DNA of 64,000 nt from Pectinatus haikarae (GTDB taxonomy: Bacteria > Bacillota > Negativicutes > Selenomonadales > Selenomonadaceae). The position numbers and the translations under genes are program-made. The stretch covers positions 62,001 to 126,000 of the forward strand of contig NZ_WIQM01000001.1 of NCBI RefSeq assembly GCF_015732185.1. Direction: 5' to 3'. The notes beneath the pieces were generated by a model. That model was not told where the DNA came from and ran no database searches. It saw nothing but the letters and a program-made list of their open reading frames with translations. Shown piece after piece: positions 24,807-34,466 of this stretch; position 1 is the stretch's first letter, and every line of letters starts with the position of its first letter.

Positions 24807-26666
24807 TTATAAATATTTTACAAACCAACCAATAATTGCTTCACCGTATTTTTTCCCCGTGTATATTATTTTCTCCATTCCGGTATATTTGGAAGAGAAT
24901 AAGATATTTTCTCTTGAAAGGTTCTTGATAGTCAATCCGTCAAATACAGCGTCGTAAACATCATCAGTGAGATTCCTTTGATCGAAGCCATGGGTTGTCC
25001 AGCCTGAAAGTAAAAACAGTCCGCCGGCATCTGTTTTAGAAAGTTTCGTATTTACTGCCGGTTTTTCATTCACTGAAACGCTGATATCATCATCTTTCAG
25101 TGTAATTGATAATTTTATATCCCCCTTCTCATTAGCGTTTATCTCGGGAATGTATTCTTCTCCTCCCTCGGCTACGGACGGGGCAGCGGTCTTTTCTGAA
25201 TTTAATCTTTTTAAATACACCTGTGCCTGTCCTGTGGATGGAGCATAGCGGGAAAAAGTTTCCAATTCTTTTTTTCGTGCAGCAAGACTGTCTTCTTCAA
25301 TTGATTTTATGGGAATATTATTTATAAGATCAAGGTTTACACTTGCTAATTCAACCTCTTTGCTGTCTTTTTTTTCTCTGACAAATAACTCTCTGCCGCT
25401 TACCAGTACACTTATATAGTTGTTCATGGCATCATCGCTGCGCATGCGGATTTCCTGTTCGCCTTGTTTGTTGCCTTCCAATTTTACATCTATACTAATG
25501 TTTTTATAATTGTTGCTGTTTTTTAATTTTATTATGCCCTGATCTTCCGGCAACGAAGTTATATATATTTTTTCATCTAAGAATTCACTGGCACCTTTCA
25601 AGACACTCCATGCTGCAGATTTTGAACTATCACCGGTTTCAAAATTCAGATCCTGTCCGGTATCATATTTTATACGCATTAAAAGATGATTTGACGGCCA
25701 CCATGCCTGAGGCTGCAGTCGTGTTAAATCGTATATACTGCTGTTTTTTATATTGAGTGCGTAACCTTCCCTGTTGAAATTCAGCTTGAAAAGTTTGGTC
25801 AGCCAATAGGCGTTTACATTGCTTACCTGGGGATCATTGCCAAAGCTTCCCGTATTGGCGTGCATCAATATACTGACAGGCGGTACATAGCCGATATTGT
25901 CTATATATGAAGATTCGAGTTTCTCGTAATCATAACTTATTCTATCCTTCATTCTATCATAGCTTTCCTTGGGAACACCGTATTTGTCTCTGATATAATC
26001 CATGAGATAATGGTTGTATCTGCGGCCCAAATACTGATGCATCATTGAAAACATGAGAGGATTAACTTCCCCAAGATAATTGCCGTATCTGTCAAAAATG
26101 TTGATGTAAAATAGTCTGTAACCGTTGGAACCAAGTTCCCAGTAAGTGCTGTCCAGAAGCTGCTGCAAATCCTCCGGTGACAGAAATTTATTATCTTTTT
26201 TTGTGAAGTTTTCCGGATAAGTAAAAATAGCGGCCTTATAGTTTAATCTTTCTAAAATATCTTTGGCAAAAATGGCTGTGTCTCTGCGTCCGTCTTCGAA
26301 CATCAGATAAACTGCCTTATCTGGCAGTTTATCACCATTTTTATAATAATTGTATATGTCTTCAGAAGTTATTGTTTCATAGCCTTGCTTTTTCAATGAT
26401 TCAAGCTGGTGTCTCAATCTGTCCTGTGATATGAGCAGCTGACTGCCTTCTGTCCGCTGCACACCAAAATAGGATAGAGCTATAAATCCTTTTTCTTCCT
26501 GTATTTTATCGGTATATGGCTGGTAGGTATCTCTGTAGAAAATATTGTATATAGAAAATAGAAGGATTGTACTTAATAATACCAGCTGCAATACAGTTCG
26601 TATAAATTTCTTCCTATTGCGTATTCGAGAGAAATTTTTACTGTCAGTATCATTATTTTTTTCCAT
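24807..26666 (-). CDS. Membrane-anchored polysaccharide deacetylase-like protein with a C-terminal sugar-binding-like region
   Basis: A 619-residue protein. One membrane helix (VLQLVLLSTILLFSIYNIF) anchors it, with the rest outside. Residues of about 60-330 are NodB-like: GFIALSYFGVQ, LRHQLESLKKQGYETIT and YLMFEDGRRDTA (a TFDD motif changed to MFED). Later HANTG and WELGSNG segments resemble PgaB/IcaB-type domains. The C-terminal third is beta-rich (IDVKLEGNKQGEQEIRMR, GGLFLLSGW), like a carbohydrate-binding jelly roll. Catalytic competence is uncertain. GGGAGGT supports the 26666 start, which overlaps the glycosyltransferase gene by 14 bp, so the two are coupled. Confidence 0.72.
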   Translation of the reverse strand: MEKNNDTDSKNFSRIRNRKKFIRTVLQLVLLSTILLFSIYNIFYRDTYQPYTDKIQEEKGFIALSYFGVQRTEGSQLLISQDRLRHQLESLKKQGYETITSEDIYNYYKNGDKLPDKAVYLMFEDGRRDTAIFAKDILERLNYKAAIFTYPENFTKKDNKFLSPEDLQQLLDSTYWELGSNGYRLFYINIFDRYGNYLGEVNPLMFSMMHQYLGRRYNHYLMDYIRDKYGVPKESYDRMKDRISYDYEKLESSYIDNIGYVPPVSILMHANTGSFGNDPQVSNVNAYWLTKLFKLNFNREGYALNIKNSSIYDLTRLQPQAWWPSNHLLMRIKYDTGQDLNFETGDSSKSAAWSVLKGASEFLDEKIYITSLPEDQGIIKLKNSNNYKNISIDVKLEGNKQGEQEIRMRSDDAMNNYISVLVSGRELFVREKKDSKEVELASVNLDLINNIPIKSIEEDSLAARKKELETFSRYAPSTGQAQVYLKRLNSEKTAAPSVAEGGEEYIPEINANEKGDIKLSITLKDDDISVSVNEKPAVNTKLSKTDAGGLFLLSGWTTHGFDQRNLTDDVYDAVFDGLTIKNLSRENILFSSKYTGMEKIIYTGKKYGEAIIGWFVKYL

Positions 26667-28554
26667 CAGCACTACCTCCCTTATGATTTTGTTCATCATA
26701 AGCTTTTATATCAGCGGCAGTCAGTCGCGTGCCCCATGTCGATTTCCAGAAAGTCACCCAGGCAATCGGCATTTGCCATAATAGCACAGCCTCATAGTAC
26801 AAGCAAAACCACATCCCGTATAACCATGTGGTGCTGCGGCGCAAAAATAGCTGGGCAACGCTCATCAATAAGGCCATCATTAAAATGCCTATGAGAAAAG
26901 TCAGAGGAAAAACTCGGTGTGCTAGTGGTATATATATGAGATTGTAAATCACAATTATCGGGGCAAGCAGGGGAACAAGCAATCCCATATAGAAAGATAA
27001 TGCCATAAATGGTTCTTTTTTCCACATGTAGGTTGCGGCTAAGAGCGATTCTCTGAGCCATGAACGTTTCCAACGCATTTGCTGACGTAAAAAGATTTTA
27101 TAGGTATTAGGGACTATTGTTGAACATACAGCGCTGTCCTGATAATCAGTGCGATGTGAGCGCAGAATAAAATTTGTCATTGAACGGTCATCGCCAAAAG
27201 TAGCTTTTTGACCTAAAAATTTTTGGTCCAGCCATGCTTTGCTGTATTTCAAAACAAGATCTTTCCTGTAGCAGGACAGTGGACCGGACAAGCAGGTAAC
27301 CGCATCGAACAATCCTTCTGCCGCTTTCAATATACGAAAAGCTATATAATATCTGACGGACTGCATTTTTGTCAGAGCATTCGTGTAAGTATTAGCCACG
27401 TCTGTGCGTCCGGAAACGCCTCCTACTTTTTTATCCTGGAAGGGCTGTACAATATTTCTTATTGCAAATGAATCAAGAAAACTATCAGAATCGACAAAAA
27501 CCAATAAATCATTTTTTGCCATTTTGGCACCTATGGCCAGGGCTTCTCTTTTTCCGACATTCACTGGCTGAACATAGTAATGGATCCTTTCCTTTATATT
27601 ATAGCCTTGTTCTTTATGCAATTCGGAAATTATTTCTTTTATCATAGCTACAGAATTATCATTGGAACAATCGTCTACGACTATAACTTCTAAACGGTCA
27701 GTGGGATAATCCTGATTGATGCAGCTCAGAATAGTTCGTTTTATCCATGTTTCTTCATTAAAACAGGGAATTATAATTGTTACAGATGGTGTAAACCGCG
27801 GATTTATCGGTGTCGGTCTGTAAAATGCACCGAATAGATATCGGCTGAGAAGAAATGTCGCGGTGAGAATGCTGTATAGATACAGTATTTTGTTGAAGCT
27901 GAAGTAAAGAATGCTGGATGAACGAAGCAATATAATGAACAGACAGACAAAAAATATGAAAAAAGATGCAATTGATAACATATAAAACTGCCTTTTAGCA
28001 TAAATATATTGAGCTAAAATCTGATCAAAGCAAAAAGCACAGCAGATTTTATTTGTATGATCTTTATAAGAACGCACCCATTTTGCACGTATTTTTCTTA
28101 TTTTCATCTCGTATCCTTCCGGCATAGTTCCGGGAGCAATGCGGAAAGTCAGCCTGACATATGATGAATTTTTTGCTAGTTCCTGATATTCTTCGGGAAT
28201 GTTGCATGATATGCCAGAACTTGATAGATTGACAGTTCGGCCGACGACAGTGCTTTTGTGTCCATTTTCATCAAATATTTCTATTTTGACTGTGTAATCT
28301 ACCAAATAGCGTCGACCGGTGTCTTCTTTTTGTTTGCTGACGACATAATCTTCGTGTTGATTACTGTTATTTATACCGCGGCGGTCTACATTTGTCCTTT
28401 TTTTATCTTTGTCAGGTACATTAGGGAGGATCCTTCTGTCTGACATTTGCTGAAGAAGGATATCGTCCCTGTTTGTCATGTCATTTTTTTGTATATTAGC
28501 GATATTTTTTTTGATATTCGCTGTCTGTTTCGGCGTTTTGTTTTCATTGTTCAT
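26653..28554 (-). CDS. PilZ domain-glycosyltransferase 2 fusion, processive polysaccharide synthase
   Basis: About 633 residues. An N-terminal charged stretch is followed by a PilZ domain (about 82-182) with NLSSSGI, the family's (D/N)xSxxG motif. The second arginine of the usual RxxxR is not obvious (RRYLVDY), so c-di-GMP binding is likely but unproven. Two membrane helices (about 190-235) precede a GT2 domain with VVDDCS, DSDSF, a GDDRS acceptor motif and QQMRW (QxxRW of processive synthases). At least three helices close the protein. The layout is like hyaluronan/PgaC-type synthases that polymerise and export across the inner membrane. A GTG at 28563 is in frame; GGCGGTG fits the ATG at 28554. 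Confidence 0.9.
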   Translation of the reverse strand: MNNENKTPKQTANIKKNIANIQKNDMTNRDDILLQQMSDRRILPNVPDKDKKRTNVDRRGINNSNQHEDYVVSKQKEDTGRRYLVDYTVKIEIFDENGHKSTVVGRTVNLSSSGISCNIPEEYQELAKNSSYVRLTFRIAPGTMPEGYEMKIRKIRAKWVRSYKDHTNKICCAFCFDQILAQYIYAKRQFYMLSIASFFIFFVCLFIILLRSSSILYFSFNKILYLYSILTATFLLSRYLFGAFYRPTPINPRFTPSVTIIIPCFNEETWIKRTILSCINQDYPTDRLEVIVVDDCSNDNSVAMIKEIISELHKEQGYNIKERIHYYVQPVNVGKREALAIGAKMAKNDLLVFVDSDSFLDSFAIRNIVQPFQDKKVGGVSGRTDVANTYTNALTKMQSVRYYIAFRILKAAEGLFDAVTCLSGPLSCYRKDLVLKYSKAWLDQKFLGQKATFGDDRSMTNFILRSHRTDYQDSAVCSTIVPNTYKIFLRQQMRWKRSWLRESLLAATYMWKKEPFMALSFYMGLLVPLLAPIIVIYNLIYIPLAHRVFPLTFLIGILMMALLMSVAQLFLRRSTTWLYGMWFCLYYEAVLLWQMPIAWVTFWKSTWGTRLTAADIKAYDEQNHKGGSADGKK

Positions 28555-31222
28555 ATTTTTCACCGCCTATATTGTAGCTGGAATCTTTGGAAACAGACAT
28601 TTTAGTATACTTCGGATTGGACTGATTATAATCATCAACTAAATAATCCGAAAGACGGGCTGGAATAAATTTGGCAGGATCGCCATCTTTACGCTGTTCA
28701 TTTGCCGTGAGCAGCAGGTCGAGAGCTCGTGCAGTATATTCGGCGTTGTCGCTCATATGCATCACTAAGATGGCACCTTTTCTTACTTTTCCGTTTTCAT
28801 ATATGCCGGTTTTTATATCATTAAGCATACTCAGCAGATTGGGCTGATCGTAATCATGTGTGCTGTAAGATCCATCAATGACGTACGTATAGCCATTGGC
28901 GTATAAACTTTCCAAGCCCATTCGGCTCACAGTCAACTGGGGCGGTCTAAAGTATCGTGTAAGAGACGGCTGCCCGTTTATAACAACATCACCAACAACT
29001 GTTTCCAGTTTTTTGTAGCTGTCATGTAAATCCTGCATATATGCTTCACGTGATTGTACGGATCTTTTTTGAATATTTGTCCGGGCATCCTGTGTAGTCA
29101 TAGGCTTATGCCAATCACTGTGCGAGCCTATGTCATGACCATCCATGGCGATGGATCGCAAAAGGTTAGGGTTATTCATTACGTTATGTGTAAGAACAAA
29201 AAAATTGGCCTTTGCATTGTGTTTACGAAGTACATATAATAATGGGTTTATAGCTGCATCCGTGCCCCAGTCGTCAAAGGTAAAAAAAATGACAGGATCA
29301 TTTGTATGTATTTGTCCGGTTTTGTCAAATGATCTCATTTCTGCAAGTGAAAATCCATAAGCATTGCTGTCGATGCTGACAGCAGGATTACCGATGAATC
29401 TTTCTTTGATATAACTTTTAAAGGAAAGAGCTTGTCCTGCCATTTGATTATATTGGCTGTGCAGGTATTCGGGAACATCCGCTTCAGAAGAAAAAGCATA
29501 ACGATAGGCTGAATTTGACATTATCTGTCCTACCGATTTTATAGTATAGGCGGAATTATTATTGCGTGTATTGACCTTGGGATCATCGTAAAAGGAATTA
29601 TAAGCTATATTGTCTATTTTTTTACGTTTTATGAGGTCCATTACTTTTCCTGCCATAGAATCATCATCATAATAGTCAAGGCGGAAATAAACTATCCAGC
29701 CTCTTCCCAAAGAGTATACATATTTGCCGAAAAGCTCGTTAACAACATTTTCTGCCGCAGTATATCCTTTCATATCAGATCTTACAGCATTTATATAGGG
29801 GGATACCATGGTTAAGCCCATCGCAGCAAGTGCTTCACGAGTTTCATCGGCAACTGCTCCCCAGGGCTGCATTGCTATGGATGGATAGACTCCCATCGAT
29901 TCAAGCCGGGAACGAACATAATCTACTTCTGCACATACGGTATAGAAGTTTGAATTCTTGAGTGAGCGTATACCGATACCGACTTCATTGCCGCTGGCTA
30001 TTATATCTTTTATCATAGACGGATTATTATCAATATCATTTTTCATAACAAAAAAGGTTCCTGTTGCATTCATTCTTTTTAGGCGGTTCAGTATATCATA
30101 GACGGTATCAGATTTTGTTAATCCTGCAAAAGCAAAACTCAGGGATGGCTCTGTTGTTAAGATCATTTTTATGGGCTCAGCTAAAGTACCGGCATTTTTT
30201 TGTCTGATGTATTCATAATCAATATTTTGGGCTTGAGCTTTACTGAAGAATAATGTATCAGCTAAAAAAATAATTTTTTCCTGCAGTTTTTTTATAGATA
30301 TTGAAGCAATATTTATATTATTATTTTTGGCAGTTTTAAGTTCACTGACCAATCGCATATTTGTGATATCGGTTGTCTTGATATTGTATTTATCCATTGA
30401 TTTGAGGATGCGTTCCGTAACATCGACAATATTCTGTCTGACGATATTATTATCCACACCGGTTTTCAGCCCAGGCTGTTTGTCAAAAGCTGGTCGTTCA
30501 TCTTTTTTTTCAGGTTTGTATTGCACTCTGTTGACAGGAGTTGCTACATCTAGAGAAATTATACTGCCGGGAATAATGGTTTTAATTAATGCATCGGCAG
30601 CGGCATCTGTGTCTATGGTATCCTTTTTTACATATACATTGGTTTTTACCGCGGCTTTAAGGTCAGCTGCGGCAGCTGTTTTGAGGAGTGCTGTTGTATA
30701 CGTTGTTTGAGGTGCTTTGAATATTTCAGCTGCTGTACCTGTAGTTACCTTAATCACTTTTTGTGTTTTCAACAGCTGTAATAATATTTCTTCCTGGGGC
30801 ATTTTATCCAGTTCAGATAAGCCTACATAGGTGTAATTGCCAATGGTGTAATTTCTTTCATGGATTTTTTTCAGGGAGTCATTGTCAATGGCAGCACTGC
30901 TGCCATCAATAAAGAATGATGCTTTGACATTATATTTGTCTAAAAGATCTAAAAGACGGTCAGTCGTTGTAGGGTCAGGTAACCCGTCGAAAGTGAGAAC
31001 TATCTCTTTCGTTTCGGGTGAATTGACATATATTTTGGCAGGAATGATATCATTATGGATTTTTTGCTTGGCTTGTGCCAGTTCATTGTCAACGTTATAT
31101 TCTATTGACAAATCAGTGATATCAGAGTGTCTGTAGGAATCGGCACTATAAAAATACCAATATCCGCATATTGCGGCCGCCAGTATAATAAACACAGCTA
31201 TGAGTATGTTCCTGTTCAGCAT
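28544..31222 (-). CDS. Triple NodB-domain polysaccharide deacetylase, membrane anchored
   Basis: An 892-residue protein with one N-terminal membrane helix (about 5-25) and three NodB-like folds. Domain 1 (about 65-260) has TFDG in place of TFDD and no HSxxH. Domain 2 (about 350-560) has lost both motifs (SFAFAG). Domain 3 (about 640-870) is intact: TFDD (648-651), HSDWH (701-705), YFRPPQ (758-762) and LVMHMSD (819-825). Only the last should deacetylate GlcNAc-type residues; the first two may bind polymer. It sits between the outer-membrane barrel and the synthase, overlaps the synthase start by 11 bp, and probably works in the periplasm. Confidence 0.88.
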   Translation of the reverse strand: MLNRNILIAVFIILAAAICGYWYFYSADSYRHSDITDLSIEYNVDNELAQAKQKIHNDIIPAKIYVNSPETKEIVLTFDGLPDPTTTDRLLDLLDKYNVKASFFIDGSSAAIDNDSLKKIHERNYTIGNYTYVGLSELDKMPQEEILLQLLKTQKVIKVTTGTAAEIFKAPQTTYTTALLKTAAAADLKAAVKTNVYVKKDTIDTDAAADALIKTIIPGSIISLDVATPVNRVQYKPEKKDERPAFDKQPGLKTGVDNNIVRQNIVDVTERILKSMDKYNIKTTDITNMRLVSELKTAKNNNINIASISIKKLQEKIIFLADTLFFSKAQAQNIDYEYIRQKNAGTLAEPIKMILTTEPSLSFAFAGLTKSDTVYDILNRLKRMNATGTFFVMKNDIDNNPSMIKDIIASGNEVGIGIRSLKNSNFYTVCAEVDYVRSRLESMGVYPSIAMQPWGAVADETREALAAMGLTMVSPYINAVRSDMKGYTAAENVVNELFGKYVYSLGRGWIVYFRLDYYDDDSMAGKVMDLIKRKKIDNIAYNSFYDDPKVNTRNNNSAYTIKSVGQIMSNSAYRYAFSSEADVPEYLHSQYNQMAGQALSFKSYIKERFIGNPAVSIDSNAYGFSLAEMRSFDKTGQIHTNDPVIFFTFDDWGTDAAINPLLYVLRKHNAKANFFVLTHNVMNNPNLLRSIAMDGHDIGSHSDWHKPMTTQDARTNIQKRSVQSREAYMQDLHDSYKKLETVVGDVVINGQPSLTRYFRPPQLTVSRMGLESLYANGYTYVIDGSYSTHDYDQPNLLSMLNDIKTGIYENGKVRKGAILVMHMSDNAEYTARALDLLLTANEQRKDGDPAKFIPARLSDYLVDDYNQSNPKYTKMSVSKDSSYNIGGEKYEQ

Positions 31223-31267
31223 AAACTTTATCCCCCTTTACAATTTCGAAAGCTATGCTCTTGTTCT

Positions 31268-32656
31268 TTAAAAGCCGTAGGAAATCTGTCCCCACAATGT
31301 TTTTACTCGATCATCACTGGATTTATCTTTCAGATCATAGTACTCTATCCCTAAAATGACATTGGGTATCAATGTATAATACCATCCTGCACCATACCCC
31401 TTGAAGCCGTTCATATAGCTTCCCAATCCGGACATAGTATGGTTGATATAAGTTGTTCCGGCCATATTATAATAACGAATGGCTATCTCATATGTACCCG
31501 GCACCCATGAGCGGTTATAACCATATATTGACGATAAAACATATCCATTTGAAGAATCGCTGCCGTCGTTTTTATTGGCCTTAAAATACATGGCACCCAG
31601 TGTATAATTACCCGTGTAATATTTTGAACCCAGGCTGTAAATATTTATTGCGTTACCATAGTTATTCCAGCGGTATACCCCTGCCGTATAATCAATATCG
31701 CGGCTTGTTTTGTGATATGCTTCAGCATAAAACATGTTTTCTGTATCATTAACCTTACCATATCCGGCAGAATAAAGAGTGGACTTATCAGCTGAATTTG
31801 CACCAAAAGTAGAAAGCTTTACTCCCTTAAAATCGGAATCCAGTATATTGCCGTCGCCAAGATATGCGCTTGTGGCTCCGGCTTCCACATCTACGGGAAG
31901 ATTGAAGAGGTTTGTACTGCCGCTTATATAATAACGATCGAGGCTTACTTTGCCGTCTTTTGCATTGGTGTAGTATCTATTGTTATTCGAATGGGAAAAG
32001 CTTTTATCGCTTTCCAGCATACCGTGTATTGTCCAGGTATCGTCTAAGGGCTTATCCATGTAAATCCTTGTGCGAATGCGATGGTCATTCCAGTTGTATC
32101 TGGGATTACTGCTGCTGTTGTTAATGATGTTGTAGCGGATTTCACCGCGTATTTTCAATGATTTATCAATTGATCTTGCAGACTTTTCTGTTGAGGCTTC
32201 TTTGCCGGCATTGTATCCCAATGCCTCAATTTCTATTGAAAACTCCTGCATAAGCTTTTTTATATCTTCATATAAAAAAATATTTGGCTGATTGCCAGAA
32301 AGCTGATTATATATGTATGGATTATTTTGGCGGTAATAATTATATGCACGTGCTGTTAAAATAGCTCCTTCTCGTCTGTTAAGGTTATGCGGTTCCAAGG
32401 TAACGGCATCATCCGGACTTATCAGTCCGGCATTGTTCAGTCGTGTAAAAACATCATATATCCAATAAGGTGCTGATTCGTTGAAGCGTTGATATAATGC
32501 TGGCAGAGGCGCTCCAGAGGAAGCAGTGTCCTTACGGGGAGACTGTATGAGTTTGTCTGCAGCATTAGCCCAGTCCGGTATTTGTTGGGCATTGACTGAA
32601 ACCACAGGCAGTATTGCAGTGAAGATGAAGAAGAAGATAATAATTAAATTTTTCAT
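31268..32656 (-). CDS. Outer-membrane beta-barrel, porin-like, of the exopolysaccharide cluster
   Basis: A 462-residue protein with a clear signal peptide (MKNLIIIFFFIFTAIL...VNAQQ, cleavage after NAQ or so). Residues of about 40-140 form a helical N-terminal region. From about 165 onward the sequence alternates polar and aromatic residues in many short strands and ends in GQISYGF, the terminal Phe being the outer-membrane assembly signal. The size and place are right for a polysaccharide exit pore such as AlgE or the PgaA barrel, but the family is not recognised. A longer frame reaches 32767; the signal peptide and the AGAAGGGATG ribosome site fix the start at 32656. Confidence 0.78.
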   Translation of the reverse strand: MKNLIIIFFFIFTAILPVVSVNAQQIPDWANAADKLIQSPRKDTASSGAPLPALYQRFNESAPYWIYDVFTRLNNAGLISPDDAVTLEPHNLNRREGAILTARAYNYYRQNNPYIYNQLSGNQPNIFLYEDIKKLMQEFSIEIEALGYNAGKEASTEKSARSIDKSLKIRGEIRYNIINNSSSNPRYNWNDHRIRTRIYMDKPLDDTWTIHGMLESDKSFSHSNNNRYYTNAKDGKVSLDRYYISGSTNLFNLPVDVEAGATSAYLGDGNILDSDFKGVKLSTFGANSADKSTLYSAGYGKVNDTENMFYAEAYHKTSRDIDYTAGVYRWNNYGNAINIYSLGSKYYTGNYTLGAMYFKANKNDGSDSSNGYVLSSIYGYNRSWVPGTYEIAIRYYNMAGTTYINHTMSGLGSYMNGFKGYGAGWYYTLIPNVILGIEYYDLKDKSSDDRVKTLWGQISYGF

Positions 32657-32794
32657 AATACATCCCTTCTTTTCATAAAATTGGCACAGAATATAAATCT
32701 TTATATCATATAAAAAGAAAAAATTGCAATTGGCATCCTCGCTGCAATACAGCAGCAGATATTCCATATGCTGTACGATTATTTATCGGCAGAG

Positions 32795-34114
32795 CTAAAG
32801 CGCCCAATAGGCAAATCCCATTTTTTCCATGCGGTCCCTATCATAGATATTTTTTATGTCTATAATAACCGTTTTATTACCTTGAAAGGATTGTGCAGTC
32901 AAAGTTTTTAAAGCATTGTCATTAAATTCGATGAATTCTGTGTGAGCTACGGTAAAAATCAGACAGTCAGCATCATTTATTTCCGTACAGTCTACCATAT
33001 CAATGTTATAGTTTTTCTTTATGTATTTTTTGTCGGCATACGGATCAAATGCTTTTATATTTATGCCATAACTTTCTAATTGACGGATTATATCTATGAC
33101 TTTGGAATTGCGCATATCAGGGCAATTTTCTTTAAAGGTCAGTCCCATTATGTAAATATTATCGTTTTTTATAGCATGTTTTTCTTCTATTAATTTACGA
33201 ATGGCAGACTCGGCAATGAAAGCTCCCATCTTGTTGTTTATTTTCCGTGCCAAAGAGACGATTTCCGCGCTGGTATTATTCATTGATGTTTTATAGAGAA
33301 AATAATAAGGATCGACACCTATACAATGCCCGCCGACAAGCCCCGGACGAAAGCCGAGTGCATTCCATTTTGTATCCATAGCGTCAATTACAGCCTTTGT
33401 GGATATTCCTATTTTGTTGAATGCTACTGCCACTTCATTTATAAAAGCAATGTTTATATCTCTCTGGGTATTTTCCATCAATTTTGCCGCTTCAGCTACT
33501 TTGATACTTTCAGCTTCATAAACTTCATCTATGATTAATGCATATATTTTTTTTATAGCTTCCCGCACTTTATCATTTGTGCCGGAAACTATTTTAACTA
33601 TATTATGCAGACGATGAATTTTATCTCCAGGATTTATCCGTTCGGGTGAATAGCCGACAAAAAAATCTTTTTCGCATTTTTTCCCGGAAAATTTTTCTAA
33701 TTGTGGAATACATAATTCTTCTGTTACACCGGGATAGACTGTGGATTCAAAAACTATAGTCGTCCCTGGAGAAAGGTTTTCGCCAATGATTTTGCTGGCG
33801 TTAAGGACAGGCTGCAGATTTGGTGTATTATCCTCATTAATGGGAGTAGGAACAGCTGCTATAATGAAATTTGCCATTTTTAGTTCAGCAGGATTATTTG
33901 TATAAAAAATATCGCATTTTTTTAATTCAGTATTACCTATTTCTTCCGTAGGATCAATACCCATGCGCAGAATATTTATTTTTTCATCACTTGTATCAAA
34001 CCCAATCACCTTCGTTTTTTTTGAAAAGGCTGCTGCCAGCGGCAGGCCCACATAGCCCAGACCCACTACGGCAATTTTAAGATTTGCAGAAATTTTTAGT
34101 TTCTTTAGTGCCAT
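32795..34114 (-). CDS. UDP-N-acetylglucosamine/UDP-hexose 6-dehydrogenase (TviB/WbpO type)
   Basis: A 439-residue NAD-dependent nucleotide sugar dehydrogenase that oxidises C6 of a UDP-sugar to the uronic acid in two steps. It has the Rossmann GLGYVGLPLA, PTPINEDNTPNL, ESTVYPGVTEE, the GYSPERINPGDK block, and the catalytic cysteine in GGHCIGVDPYY. Resemblance is closest to Salmonella TviB, which makes UDP-GlcNAc-uronate, rather than to plain UDP-glucose dehydrogenases. It is the first gene of the exopolysaccharide operon, so the polymer probably contains an N-acetylated uronic acid. AGGAGTGAT precedes the ATG. Confidence 0.9.
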   Translation of the reverse strand: MALKKLKISANLKIAVVGLGYVGLPLAAAFSKKTKVIGFDTSDEKINILRMGIDPTEEIGNTELKKCDIFYTNNPAELKMANFIIAAVPTPINEDNTPNLQPVLNASKIIGENLSPGTTIVFESTVYPGVTEELCIPQLEKFSGKKCEKDFFVGYSPERINPGDKIHRLHNIVKIVSGTNDKVREAIKKIYALIIDEVYEAESIKVAEAAKLMENTQRDINIAFINEVAVAFNKIGISTKAVIDAMDTKWNALGFRPGLVGGHCIGVDPYYFLYKTSMNNTSAEIVSLARKINNKMGAFIAESAIRKLIEEKHAIKNDNIYIMGLTFKENCPDMRNSKVIDIIRQLESYGINIKAFDPYADKKYIKKNYNIDMVDCTEINDADCLIFTVAHTEFIEFNDNALKTLTAQSFQGNKTVIIDIKNIYDRDRMEKMGFAYWAL

Positions 34115-34466
34115 AATATCACTCCTATATATCTATTCTGCTCTGTCCGGAGCGGATAGATGAGTTGCAATAAACATAATAAAATATGCACTGCATGTTT
34201 TACATGAGAAAAAATGACAATATATTTTCAGAATAATTTTAAATAATAAATTAATTATATATCATATAGTAAGGATAATCAATATTCATGAATAAAAATG
34301 CGCTATTTATGTAAAGTGCTTATTTTTTCAATTCAGAATATATGCTGAGATTATAAAAATTAATTGTACTTTATCTATTATCGATTTGATCAAAGGAGCG
34401 GTGATTGCAAATAAAAACAGCCGCTATTATTCACCGGAAAGCATATGATGAAATAACGGTTGCTGA
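34115..34466. other. 352-bp gap: promoter and long leader of the exopolysaccharide operon
   Basis: Besides the promoter at 34254-34282, the leader (about 34247 to 34115) holds a GCTC/GAGC hairpin near 34140. The 34390-34440 part contains AGCGG/CCGCT and CGGTGA/TCACCG arms that could end the upstream GGDEF transcript. No c-di-GMP riboswitch pattern was recognised. Confidence 0.4.
34254..34282 (-). promoter_or_regulatory. Promoter of the exopolysaccharide operon
   Basis: On the minus strand: TTGATT (complement of 34277-34282), 17 bases, TATAAT (complement of 34254-34259). It gives a leader of about 130 nt before the dehydrogenase ATG. Confidence 0.6.

Noticed and set aside
34115-34260. c-di-GMP (GEMM) riboswitch before the exopolysaccharide operon
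   Set aside because: The conserved GEMM core and tetraloop-receptor pattern are not visible in the leader.
34370-34460. Short plus-strand peptide gene after AAAGGAGCGGTG
   Set aside because: It would encode only about 15-20 residues, and the sequence is better explained as hairpin arms after the GGDEF gene.
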